NCBI GenBank assembly: GCA_033296885.1
Contig: MU863973.1
Span: forward strand, 1 to 64,000
Origin: Triangularia verruculosa
Taxonomy: Eukaryota > Ascomycota > Sordariomycetes > Sordariales > Podosporaceae
Direction: 5' to 3'
Length of the DNA: 64,000 nucleotides
The notes beneath the pieces were generated by a model. That model searched no databases. It saw only the letters and a program-made list of their open reading frames with translations, and was not told the DNA's origin. The position numbers were made by a program, and so were the translations under genes. Positions 45,923 through 55,622 of this stretch are shown piece by piece (positions within the stretch are counted from its first letter, which is position 1; each line of letters opens with the position of its first letter).

Positions 45923-46004
45923 GCTCTCGCTCACGCTGATAATGGGTTTTATTTGCTCTTGCTCACGCTGAAAATAGGTTATCTGCTCTTGCTCACGATG
46001 ACCG
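45923..46004. repeat. Imperfect tandem repeat, about 2.5 units of 30 bases
   Basis: CTCTCGCTCACGCTGATAAT, GCTCTTGCTCACGCTGAAAA and GCTCTTGCTCACGATGACCG follow one another at intervals of about 30 bases. The repeat is directly next to the preceding direct repeat. Confidence 0.65.
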
Positions 46005-46499
46005 AGATTCGGCTGGGCGCGCGGCTGGCTTCTGCAGCAGCGCGAGTAAACGGGGCTATGCAGAGTATTTTTGATACGACATTGAGTAACTGGTACCTTA
46101 GGTCACTTGTTGCTTTCTTATGTGCGCATGATTCGATTGAGTCTTTAAAGCCTTTTTCCATGCATATAATACAAGCAGAGGAGAGGTAATGACTGTATTA
46201 TTAGTCGGCCGGGCATACCTACTTAGAGTGCCTTGAGATATCAGGTACCTATATATGAGGTTGACAGCACTGCCCAGTTTGATACCTAGGTAAGGTAGAA
46301 AATTGGAGTGTGTTCCGGTCATATGACCCTATGACTGCCACTTTTAATCTGGCGACCCACGCTGCCACTTCTCTGCGCTCCCACTTTTTCACCACTCTTC
46401 ATAAGTATTGCTCTGCTCGACTTTGAAAACCCCCGCCCTGAACAACCACCAACTCCTTCTCCGAGGTCGATATTCAAAAAGAACAACATCGACAACAAC

Positions 46500-47342
46500 A
46501 TGGCTTCGTCTTCGGAAGCCGCCGCCGCCTCCCCCTACGTCAACGAGGGTCTCCCAAAGAAGGAGAGCATCGCCCCTCTTGAACTCTTCAAACCCCTTCG
46601 CTTCCCAACACAGCCCGACATTCTCCAGGGCCTCATGTTCAGCCTCGCAGAAGACGACACCGAGAAGCGCGTATTTGTCCTCGTACTGACAAACAACGTG
46701 GAGAAACACAAAATCGTAGAGGCTTACTTCAAAAGGCACACCCCCCGGAACACCAAGATCCTGCTCATGCAGCTCGGCAACGCAAGTTCCGGTGTGGGTG
46801 AGCAGCCCTACAACGGCCAAGGCGCCTACGGGGCATTCAACAGGGTCGACCACGCCATGGTCACCATGATCCTGAACAAAGAGGTGCAAGCCGCCGTCGT
46901 ATACGGAGCCATCACCACCATCATCTACGTCGCCATTGAGAGCTTCATTACCAGGCCCGGATACTCCCCTCCTGCCAACGGAGAGCAGCCCAGAACCGTC
47001 CCTATCGACTACGGATACATCCTGATGTACAACCCCGCCACCAAAGTTGCCAAGACTGGGGTCTCTTGGGGATTGTCTGTTCCTTTGGCGTATTACAATG
47101 AGGCACAAAAGTATGGGATTAGGGATCCCAAAGGCCAAGAATTGATCGCTGAATTCGGGAAGGGCAAGACTTTGTCGCAAGAGGCACAGAAAGATCATGG
47201 GACGGTTACGGTGGGCGAGATTATGGCGGCGAATATGGAGGGGGTGGACAAGGGGAACTGGCACAAGTCTTTGACGGATGGCAAGGTGGACAGGTACACG
47301 CTGATTGCTGGTGCGATGGAGAAGATGGAGATTCCGTGGTAG
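46500..47342 (+). CDS. DUF84 / ITPase-XTPase (YjjX)-like protein
   Basis: Single exon of 280 residues. Features resembling the DUF84 nucleotide-phosphatase family are a first strand-turn-helix VFVLVLTNNVEKHKIVEAYF (in place of the usual STNPVK), SSGVGEQPYNGQGAYGAFNR (compare the SGV-x-x-QP and GA-x-NR motif), YVAIESFI (compare GIE-GV) and, near the end, HGTVTVGEIMAANMEG with GKVDRYTLIAGAM (compare GAIG-LT-G and R-x-x-L-x-x-A). Such enzymes remove inosine or xanthosine triphosphate. The Asn-rich metal and phosphate motifs are altered, so catalytic activity is uncertain. No targeting signal is seen. The start at 46500 has CAACATGG context. Confidence 0.55.
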   Translation: MASSSEAAAASPYVNEGLPKKESIAPLELFKPLRFPTQPDILQGLMFSLAEDDTEKRVFVLVLTNNVEKHKIVEAYFKRHTPRNTKILLMQLGNASSGVGEQPYNGQGAYGAFNRVDHAMVTMILNKEVQAAVVYGAITTIIYVAIESFITRPGYSPPANGEQPRTVPIDYGYILMYNPATKVAKTGVSWGLSVPLAYYNEAQKYGIRDPKGQELIAEFGKGKTLSQEAQKDHGTVTVGEIMAANMEGVDKGNWHKSLTDGKVDRYTLIAGAMEKMEIPW

Positions 47343-47624
47343 TTTCACTCAAGGCCCAGGGTTGTGTTATGTATACTAGGTAGTGTAAGCTGACGGAGAA
47401 GATTGCCTTCTAAGACACGAAAAGGCACAATGGGTCGAGGAATAAGAAGACCTACCATTTACTGAGCCCTGATGCTACTATGCCTCGTGAAAATGCCTAT
47501 CATGTCTTTGCCAAAATGCCTAGCTGCCTGCCTAGGTACCTATTCAGCATGCAATTCTGCCCATCACTCTCCCGAATTTCGCCCACATCAACCTCTAAAT
47601 CTCTACACCCACCCCCCACCAAGA
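47343..47624. other. Short convergent 3' region
   Basis: Between the 3' ends of the DUF84-like and CorA-like genes; contains CTAGGTACCT near 47533. No gene. Confidence 0.4.
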
Positions 47625-49329
47625 TCAAAAAGTACGAGTGTTCCTCCCAGCAACCTGATCCACCTCCACGGCCTCTTCCTCCTCTGCCCTCTGTTGATCT
47701 CCCTTCCCAATCCTCCTCCTCCACAGCCCCTTCCACCCCTGGTCTTCCAGAGCCCATTTCTTCGCTTGTTTCCACCGAGCAACAATAGCGTCACTGTTCC
47801 CTAGCCAAACCCTCCAGAGTATGACAATCAAGATGGTTGCAGGGAGGGTGGTGACCCAGTAGATCCACATCTTGCCCGAGACTTGCCATTCGCCGTCGTC
47901 GCCGTAGTTGAAGAATGTTGTGCTGAAGAGGGACTTGGGTTCTTTTGTTAGCTGACTGCCTGGCTACCTAGATAAGAAGGATTGGGAGGGAGATTGAAAA
48001 GGCTTACTGAGAAGAATGTAGCTGGGAGAAATACCATGGTGAGGAGGGCTATGCTTTTGAGGACCGAGTTGTCTTGCATGGTGAGGTTGTTGAAGGCCTG
48101 TTTTTGTTTAGAAAATACCGCTTGGTTAGCAAAACCGAGCCAAGGGTTTGACAAATGCCGTAGACCCACCGTGTTTATCTCATTCTTCAGTCGTTCCCTG
48201 TTGCTGTCGGCGCGTAGTTTCAGGTTCTTGAGGAGAGAGATTTGAAATTGGGCATAGTGATGGGCTTGGTGTTTGTAGGTTTGGGTCAGGTAAGTTGGAG
48301 TCATACTGCCATCAACAGCCCCGGCAGCTGATGGAGGCTGTGAATGAAAGGAGTCGTGGATCATGGTGCGGCATCGTTGCAGGTCTTTGAGGGTGTCGAT
48401 CGTGGCTTCGAGAATCTCCGAGGAATGAATGGCGTGGCGGGACATTTCGTGGACTTCGCTGAAGATGGCGCCAGTACGCATACGGCTCTGTAAAGCATTC
48501 ATTAGATATTATGGGTATCGACATTGATGTGGGAAAAGAGGTGCGATGTACCTACCTTTTCCATCTGACGAACTGGATCACGAATCCTCCAGACCGATAC
48601 ATCGGAATAGACAATGATCTGGTCGATTAGGCTGGTGTGCATCGCCAGAGGATCCTGGAAGTTGAGTTCCTGCGATACTGAAGCTTTTTGGAGGAGACAC
48701 GCAAGTTGTTCAGGAAAATCCGGCGGCGCATCGACGATCAAGACTTGATGTTTATCTGGGTAATCCCAACGAGTGAAGACGGTTGTTTCGAACCACCTGT
48801 ACCCCTTTTTGTCCGAGACAACGTACTCGGGAAGATTGTCGTGGTACCCTGACTCGATTTTGCGGACCATTTTGATGAGGACGCGAAACCATGTTGCTTG
48901 CCGAGTTCGTCAGTAATAAACAAGGTAAACGGAAGAAACGAAGAGGAAAAGTAGGTACTCAGTCCGATCATGGGCTTTTGGGCAGAGGTATCGTCGTAGG
49001 TCACCTGGCTGCCAAAGAAGCCATTGAGATCAAAACAGGTTTTGGTTCCCACAAAGGCAGGGACTTTGAAATGCTCAAGAGCTAGATCGCGGCGTTGGCC
49101 TATGTCGGGATAATCCTGACGATTGAGGAAGCTGGGGCCAGTTTAGCTACAACAACATTAAGATATGGCGAGAAGGTGGAATGGGTAGGTAACTAGGTAC
49201 CTACAAATAGCACTGGCGAGGGAGATTTGTCTAAGGTAGGCGGCTGTCAACTTCCATACTGACGATAACTACCTACAGGTACCTAGGTACCTATGCAATG
49301 AAAACTTACAGTTTCGGGAACAAAGTCAT
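47625..49329 (-). CDS. CorA-like (MIT family) membrane protein, degenerate GMN motif
   Basis: Exons read with consistent phase: 49329-49310, 49131-48959, 48896-48556, 48487-48170, 48097-48008, 47933-47625, at least 416 residues. The central part is a long helical region (RTGAIFSEVHEMSRHAIHSS, AHHYAQFQISLLKNLKLRAD), typical of the CorA stalk. The C-terminus has two spans: SVLKSIALLTMVFLPATFFS and KMWIYWVTTLPATILIVILW, as in CorA. The loop between them reads NYGDDGEW where magnesium channels have YGMN. Many fungal CorA-like proteins diverge this way, so metal transport is doubtful. The 5' end is uncertain: the first exon given here is only 20 bases and further upstream exons (around 49330-49450) are possible. 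Confidence 0.65.
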
Positions 49330-49983
49330 GTGTACTTTTGACCCATCCTCTTCCTTTTAATGCTTGTGGCGTATCAGCGCATGAATGCGGATTCTGAAAA
49401 AAGGCCCTCCAATATCGTCTACTCACAAGGCTGGAGTACCTCCATTTTGCGTTTTAATGTCATGTGTGAGCCTTTACTGGTTGATCAGCAGAAAGAAAAC
49501 CTGGAATGCAAGAAACAAAGTTCTATCTCTCATTCATCAAACCGAAGATCTTCAGTAAATGCAGCTGCAATTCTCTGCGCAACCATGATGGAACCAAGGC
49601 AGACATCATTGTGGGATGCAGGTTGAAGACATGAAGTTCCGTTGCTGCACTGCCCTGTGGCAGCCTGTGGCGGGCAGCGCAGGCTGCCAATCACAGACCG
49701 CCACAGAGGTATGTTGGGCAACCATGCAAGTTTGCTAATGCACACATCCTGCGGGCAAAAAGCGCCCGCTGCCCGGTTTACCACTGGAGACGTACGACTG
49801 TTGGCGGCGTATGTGCGAGGATAGGTAAGAAACAGCAAGTCTTCTTCTGAGTAGGTACCTACTTTATCTAACATCAAGACATCTTTCAGCCCCAGCCTTG
49901 TTGCCACCAGTATCCGGGATAGGAACTCAAAGAACCAAACAGGAGGCGAACAAGAAAAAGCACTAAGAAAATAGAACCAGAAA
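49330..49983. other. Intergenic region upstream of the CorA-like gene
   Basis: May contain an extra 5' exon of the CorA-like gene near 49340-49460 (ATG at 49450 region with GTGAGT downstream). Otherwise no gene. TAGGTACC-type words occur near 49850. Confidence 0.4.
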
Positions 49984-50455
49984 TCATATGCGTCTCCTTT
50001 CAATCAGAGGGACTACAGAGCAAATATTGATTGCCCCACCCTTGACCTTCTTATCAAAGGCCTTATTGATGCCGCTGGTGGCTCTGCCGACATTACCTAG
50101 CCTCGATAATTGTCGTTGCCGTAATATTGGCTGGGTCAGTTAGATCTAGTGTTGCAAATTGCTCTATCTTCAAGGCGACCATGTTGAAATCGTTCAAGAT
50201 CTTTCAGAACAGAGATAATTCTAGTGTGCCTATGCCCATTTTCAAGGAATATTGAAGACAGCAAGCAGAACCGATACTCTGCGCTTCGGTTCTGGGTTCA
50301 ATAGCCATCACCCTATACCAGGAAGTCTCCTCGATAACATACTGGGTGTCGGCCTGTGACTGAGCTGAGACTCCCACAACAGTGGTAACTGAAAAGAAGG
50401 GTGGAGAAGCGGACCGATCAGTGTAGAACTGTGAAGAGGAACAGGGTAAGCACAT
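49984..50455 (-). pseudogene. HsbA-family pseudogene, left copy
   Basis: The minus strand encodes VSAQSQADTQYVIEE, then TEAQSIGSACCLQYSLKMG, aligning with residues 17-60 of the intact HsbA gene at 51437-52122 (VSAQYSPNATYAIAK, TKKIGTASCALYLINMG). A TGA stop at 50206-50204 interrupts it. The same frame continues beyond as KILNDFNMVALKIEQF and TDPANITATTIIEA; then, after a frame change near 50095-50103, NVGRATSGINKAFDKK and GGAINICSVVPLIE match TIEIGTALDKM and TANLCSLPLLGK. The initiator Met of the intact copy is replaced here and no second exon is seen. A sequencing error could explain one lesion but not all three. Confidence 0.75.
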
Positions 50456-51436
50456 GCACTTCTTACCGATGACCCTTTTTAGGTAATGAGAAATATGTAC
50501 ACCTTAGTTACGCTGAAGGTTGACCTTTTGGGATCTGATAAATGGCAAGTACCTTACCTAGGTAGGTAGCTATCCGATGTGACAAAGGCCCTGATCCGAT
50601 AGAGCTGACTCCCGGATAGCATCTGGGAACCGGAGTAACTCTTATCGTGAGAGTTTGACACCCCCTGAGAAAATATAGGTGAAATATGCAAGCCACCACT
50701 AAGCCAACTGCTGTTGTTGGGACAAGATGGTGGTCGATCAATCATTCTTACCTAGCCAGTGGAAGTTGTGGTTTCCACCGCGTGCGGGATAATGTAGGTG
50801 TTCCTAGTTTAAGGTATGATTCCACAACCTGCACTATTGAAAGCCACTTTACTCCAAAGTCCCGGTGAAGCGGCAGATCTAGACCATTCCGTGTTACAGC
50901 TTCTCCGATCCTCGGGTGCACGATGCTAACGCAGAGAAGGTCTACCGAACGAACCGTAAGCGTTCAAGTTTCACGAACGGACCACTCACGTGTAAGGGGA
51001 GATAAAGACATAGTATTGCGTAAGAAAGTCACGCGGCCACAGCCACTGTTCAACGTCTAAGGTGCGTGTTATCTAGTACCTACTTTGGGACCTCACAAAA
51101 TAGGACCGAGTAACTACCTTAGGTATGATACAATGATGAAGCGCCTCATATATTGCTGATGATGTTGATTGTAATAATGAATGGTACGAAAGATGACCGG
51201 GCAATGAACCGAACACTAACTACCTATTACTAGAGTAGGTAGATACCCAGCGTGATGCTTGGCCTTGACTGAGGCCTCTGGAGCATGACGGATGACAAGC
51301 ATAGATATCCAACGACGGAGGATCTGAATCAAGTAAGGTAAATATTGCAGATCTACCTGAGTCTAACGATGGAACTTGACGAAAGTATCGTCTGGGGAGA
51401 CTCTAAACCCGTGCTTCCCAGTCTTACACCGACGAA
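50456..51436. other. Gene-free, AT-richer region between HsbA copies
   Basis: No gene. Several words related to TAGGTACC and CTACCTA occur (50557, 51075, 51222). Confidence 0.45.
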
Positions 51437-52122
51437 TCAAACCTCGACAGGAGACGTGTACGCCTTGATAGCATTCTCGATGTCGCCCTCAAAAGTGAGC
51501 AGCTGCTGCGCAACAGTGATCCCCTGAGGGGCATTGTAAGTTGAAAGTGAATAGTAAAATGGCTACAACGTAAGAATCGTAAATTGCCGGTCAGCACACT
51601 GTCCATATTTACCAAAGCATAGAGGAGATCACGGGCACTTAGGTAGATAAGACTTACCCGAGAAACGGTCTGCAGATTTTCCAGAGCCGTTTTGATTCGC
51701 TTCCCCAGCAGTGGCAGACTGCAAAGATTGGCCGTCCCGGTCTGGGTCATCTTGTCGAGAGCAGTACCAATCTCGATGGTGGCCGCGGTGAGAAAGTATA
51801 CGATATCCGCACCTGCTGCCACATCACCCGGAATAGTAGCGTCCAATCGCGGTTGAAAGTTGACAATTTGTCGATAACTCTCGTTGAAAGTGCTTGTGAT
51901 GGTGTTCAAGATGGGGAAAATCGTGGTGTAAGGCCCCATGTTTATGAGGTACAGGGCACAACTGGCGGTGCCGATTTTCTTTGTCTCGGCCTGAAGTTCG
52001 AGAGTAGAGATGAAGTAGTTAGTAACTTTGGCGATGGCGTATGTAGCGTTTGGAGAATACTGCGCCGAAACATTGCCAACAACGGCAAGGAAGGAGGTGA
52101 ACAGAGCTGAAAGGCGGGCCAT
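51437..52122 (-). CDS. HsbA-family secreted protein (hydrophobic surface binding), intact copy
   Basis: Two exons (52122-51658, 51523-51437) with a 134-nt intron (GTAAGT ... CCTCAG) encode 183 residues. The signal peptide is MARLSALFTSFLAVVGNVSA. The mature part is helical, with IAKVTNYFISTLELQAETKK, ASCALYLINMGPY and TGTANLCSLPLLGKRIKTAL, and two conserved cysteines, as in the HsbA/galactomannoprotein family. Aspergillus HsbA coats hydrophobic surfaces and recruits cutinase; related wall proteins (Mp1-like) bind lipids. The last exon (GITVAQQLLTFEGDIENAIK) is the family C-terminal helix. It lies between two broken paralogs in a gene-poor stretch. The in-frame TTG upstream is not used. Confidence 0.8.
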
Positions 52123-53101
52123 TCTTGGTCTGGATGGCGATGACTCCAATATCTGTTAATTCAAGAATGTCAGGTCAGGTTGTTTGCCCCTTTTGAAAAG
52201 CATCAAGTTGTCAAAACATGCTTGTGGTCAGCTTATTATAGATCTGTGCTCGCACCTGCGGCCCAGGGCAATTGATTCCTTCGCAGAAGCTGACCTATGC
52301 ACGGAACGAACGCTTCGAAATAGGATGGTGGTACAGCAAGCCCTAACCAGCTCACCTTTGCTTCTGATTTCAAACTATTGAATAGAATTTGGCACCCCGA
52401 GCTGCAGAAAGGCGTGCCGTAATCACACTATTGAATGAATGGAAACGATCGTCGCCACCACCCTTCCGTCCACTCATCGGACTTTCACCACTTCGACTCT
52501 TAATCTGGAAAGCACTTCGCCAAACAGGCCAATCCCATGATCGAGTCTGAACGAGCTTGGAGGGCTAGACCCCGGAACCTGTTATCCCAAGAACAAGCCA
52601 CAGAACATGTTGATGGTGTGGAGCTGAAGAATACGTTACATACCTAACATAAGACATGAGTGTGTGTAAGTACCAGCTCTAGCCCGAGATTATCTTACTT
52701 ACATGGGTAACTCCAAGACTTCGGAGAAGGCACCTGGGCCGAGGAGAAAAAAAGGGGCAGCTCAAAGCATGCGACGCCCTGTAAGAGTTCATGTTCCATC
52801 AGCCTGCGGCCTTGAGACCGGCAAATAGTATCATGATTTTATTGAAAGTTACTATATATTTAGGTACAGTACCTAGGTACCTACCTACCTATCTACCTAG
52901 TAATAATGGTCGGTAATTGCACTTAGAAGGATAAATTGGCTTTAATTTAAGCCCTAGGTTCTTGATTTAAATGTTATACTAAATAAGTAGGGATATATAC
53001 TTAGGTAATGTTAAATTAATCAAAAGAAACAAGAAATATAGTAAATTTCAGCCCAACTAGATATTAGGTACACTATGTTACGACAACTAATATCCAACCC
53101 C
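52123..53101. other. Gene-poor AT-rich region with TAGGTACC-type tract
   Basis: The part 52810-53100 is visibly AT-rich (TTAAATTTAA-like words), unlike the surrounding DNA. No coding sequence. It could be a relic of repeat-induced point mutation or a scaffold-like spacer. Confidence 0.5.
52861..52900. repeat. Palindromic TAGGTACC / CTACCTA tract
   Basis: Forty bases built from overlapping TAGGTAC, CTAGGTACC and CTACCTACC words. The words are self-complementary, so the tract can pair with itself. Confidence 0.7.
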
Positions 53102-53801
53102 TTAATACCCGCTGATCGCCAGATCTATCAATTCCGTGAGCGTGTCGTATTGGTTCCTAATAGTGATGTTTTGGCCAGGTGCGAATATCAAGAGCGTGAT
53201 GTAAAAAGGCTGATCAAAGAGCACACACACATTAAGAATCAGCCACCTTAAATGTTCACTACCTAGGTAAGATAGAGTTACCTATCCTTTGAATGTCGAA
53301 AACAAACATGGACGGAAATCAGGGCAAGAAAATGCGGAAATAAACTTACTAAGAGTATAATTTTAAGTTGTTCAAGTGGTGTGCGCATAGCTTGTCCCAC
53401 AGCGGGGAGCGTGCTGTATGTATTTAACTGTTCTTTGCCGCTTAGCCTAGCAAAGGTACGTGTAAAGGCGGTTGTTACGATGCCAATCTTCTCTCCAATT
53501 ATCTGGGCAGCAGTAAAGTTGGGTGAGGAATATGTGGTATCGTTGAGGGGTGTAAGATTGGCGAGGTCGTGATGCCCTTCACAATTAGGATGATATCTCT
53601 GAAGGGTCCCGTGCCAATGACATACTGGGGACAGCTGAACGCATCGAGGCTCTGTGACTTGAGCTGTAAGTTGGTAGCGTTGGCCTGAAGTGCGTCGATG
53701 GTGGCGAGAACGAATTGCGCATCTGCTCCAGTCGCTTGTGCTGAGGCACTTGCGAATGTGAAGGCGGAGATGAAGAGAACGGAAAGGCGAACCTTGTTGA
53801 T
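53102..53801 (-). pseudogene. HsbA-family pseudogene, right copy
   Basis: Frame A from 53801 reads a signal-peptide-like KVRLSVLFISAFTFASASAQ, then DAQFVLATIDALQANATN and AFSCPQYVIGTGPFRDI, an HsbA N-terminal half. Near 53565-53575 the homology jumps by one base to a second frame: DLANLTPLNDTTYSSPNF, IIGEKIGIVTTAFTRTF, LPAVGQAMRTPLEQLK. Exon 1 (53801-53350) is 452 bases, one short of a multiple of three, so a single-base loss explains it. The phase-0 intron (GTAAGT at 53349) and last exon (53209-53102, ending LIDLAISGY) are intact and match the paralog gene structure. The codon at the expected start is ATC, not ATG. Confidence 0.75.
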
Positions 53802-54554
53802 GGACGGATGTTCGATGTATGCTTTCTGCGGTCAGAGTGGATTCAAAGTTGCTTTTTACCTTGTATAAGCATCTTCCCACCATAGCAGTGATACAAACCA
53901 TAGATGAAAGCATATTCACCACATCGTATTCCCAAGTGTCTTGAGGGATCTCGATCTGTTCGTGTCTCAGGTGGAACACTTAGGATCGGTAGCCAACCTC
54001 GAACCCAGCCAATTCGGCCATATCTAGTCTAGCCTCAGTTCTCCCGTGAGATATCGTCTCTCTGAAGTGTTGGCCATACGTGATATTGACGGGGTGGCGA
54101 GAAGCGTTGGACACTGTATCAGATGATGTACCCCAACTCGCCCTCCCAGCATGAAGGAAGCGTGCAGGTCAGTATTCGGTTCTTGATGTCTATATGCCTT
54201 CCACTTTCTGTCACTACGAGGCACAGCTCGCCCAGGTAAACCAATCCAACCCTCCCGATGGAGTATCACAAAATAAGCCACTGATCCAGCCAGCAACCCT
54301 CACAAACTCTTCAGTATCAAGTGATCAAATTCAGCTCGCCATCTTCTGCATGCTAACGCAGCAGATCCGATCGCCACAAACAATGCTTATGCAAGATCCT
54401 GCCGAGGACACCACAACCCCTCTTCCGAGACCCGGCCCGACCATCCACTTGGTACAATAACAGAAACCAGCCAGAAAAGGCAATCCATACCAATATCCTA
54501 ACGTAATCCGTCCTTCCTCAACGAAACAGCCACCGCCCCACCGCCCCAGAAACC
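53802..54554. other. Intergenic, no gene seen
   Basis: Upstream of the right HsbA pseudogene and 3' of the Q-rich gene. Short frames at 54024-54460 have no features. Confidence 0.45.
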
Positions 54555-55622
54555 TCACAGCATCTCCTCATCATCATCATCCTCCATCCCCCTAGCCAGC
54601 ATCAACCGCCCATACCCCTCCGACATGCTCATCTGATACTCCTCCTCCCGTCTCCTAATCGCCGCCCAGTCCACCCCCACAGACTTGTAAACCGGATCCG
54701 TCGCTCTCTTGGTTGTCGTCTCACCAGTACCACCACTACCACCCGTCCCAGTACCGATGGCACCCTCTTGTTGGAGGAGCGCAGGCCCAAACCGGCCGAG
54801 CGACTCGCTCATCATCATGTCCTTTTCATACGCCGACGGTTCAGTAAACAGCAGCGCTCTCCTCGCGGATTCTTCATACTCACGTCTCGCGAGCTCCTCC
54901 TGATACCCTGCCGCCATGTACGGCTCCATGTCGCCGTACTCGGCCGTGGTCTGGATCCATCTTCCGTCTCCGGCCTGGATCGGGGTCAGGGGGGTGCCAT
55001 CCAGCGACATGACAATTTCCTGCTGCTGTTGCTGTCTCTGCTGTCTCTGCTGCTCTTCCATTTGAAGCTGGTACTCGTGCTCGAGCTGGGCTTGGAGTTC
55101 GGCCTCCATCTCGTCTTGCTGCGCCTGCTCCCACCGCATCCGAGCGAGGGCTTCTTCCTGGTCTAGGGAGGTGGTGGAGTTGTAGTCTACCTCTGATGGG
55201 TGGTGGGGTGGTGGGGGGCAGGCACGCCACAGTTCGATGAGGTGCATTCTTTGGGGGTCGTCGACTGTTTTGAAGAGGTGGAACTGGGCTGGGGAGAGGT
55301 TGGTTGGGTCGACGGAGTGTTGGCGGAGAACTCGGGCGATGGCGGAGTGCTCATCTTGAGGGGGCTCGGATGAAGGCCTGGCGGGGGATTGCTGCTGCTG
55401 CTGCTGCTGCTGCTGCTCCTTCTGTTTGGCCAAGTGGGCTGCTGAGTGGTTGTAGTGCTGGGAGACGTATACGATCTTGGGGGCCTGAACCGGTTGTGGG
55501 GCAACTACTTCCACGGGCGCGGGTACCGGCTGGGGTCGTGGTACTGACTCGAAGTGCAACTGGCGAGCTAGGAGCTCGGCGAGGTCATCGTCGGTGTACA
55601 TGTCTTGATATATAGTCGCCAT
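54555..55622 (-). CDS. Glutamine-rich conserved protein of unknown function
   Basis: Single exon of 355 residues. A polyQ run at about residues 70-78 is coded by the CAG/CTG repeat at 55391-55417, and a second Gln/Arg-rich helix lies near 165-203. The best-conserved-looking parts are the N-terminus MATIYQDMYTDDDLAELLAR and the C-terminal third: GDGRWIQTTAEYGDMEPYM, EYEESARRALLFTEPSAYEK, ATDPVYKSVGVDWAAIRRRE and EEYQMSMSEGYGRLMLARGM. The very C-terminus is acidic (DDDDEEML). There is no signal peptide, membrane span or known domain. A nuclear or regulatory role would be a guess from composition. Confidence 0.7.
   Translation of the reverse strand: MATIYQDMYTDDDLAELLARQLHFESVPRPQPVPAPVEVVAPQPVQAPKIVYVSQHYNHSAAHLAKQKEQQQQQQQQQSPARPSSEPPQDEHSAIARVLRQHSVDPTNLSPAQFHLFKTVDDPQRMHLIELWRACPPPPHHPSEVDYNSTTSLDQEEALARMRWEQAQQDEMEAELQAQLEHEYQLQMEEQQRQQRQQQQQEIVMSLDGTPLTPIQAGDGRWIQTTAEYGDMEPYMAAGYQEELARREYEESARRALLFTEPSAYEKDMMMSESLGRFGPALLQQEGAIGTGTGGSGGTGETTTKRATDPVYKSVGVDWAAIRRREEEYQMSMSEGYGRLMLARGMEDDDDEEML
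55391..55417. repeat. CTG/CAG trinucleotide repeat (polyQ)
   Basis: Nine consecutive CTG units on the plus strand code Gln on the minus strand within the Q-rich gene. The purity of the run suggests it is prone to length change. Confidence 0.8.

Larger units (their letters stand above)
45560..46499. other. Intergenic region with two small imperfect tandem repeats
   Basis: Apart from the repeats at 45846-46004 (separate entries) and TAGGTACC-like words near 46240-46300, nothing is seen. It presumably includes the promoter of the DUF84-like gene; the leader near 46490 is rich in CAACA. Confidence 0.5.

Noticed and set aside
46389..47348. Antisense open frame of 319 codons over the DUF84-like gene
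   Set aside because: Mirror of the plus-strand gene; the plus strand has the good start context and recognisable motifs.
53278..53979. A single 233-codon gene
   Set aside because: The open frame fuses a non-coding frame with the second half of an HsbA sequence; the first half of the homology lies in another frame, so this is a frameshifted pseudogene.
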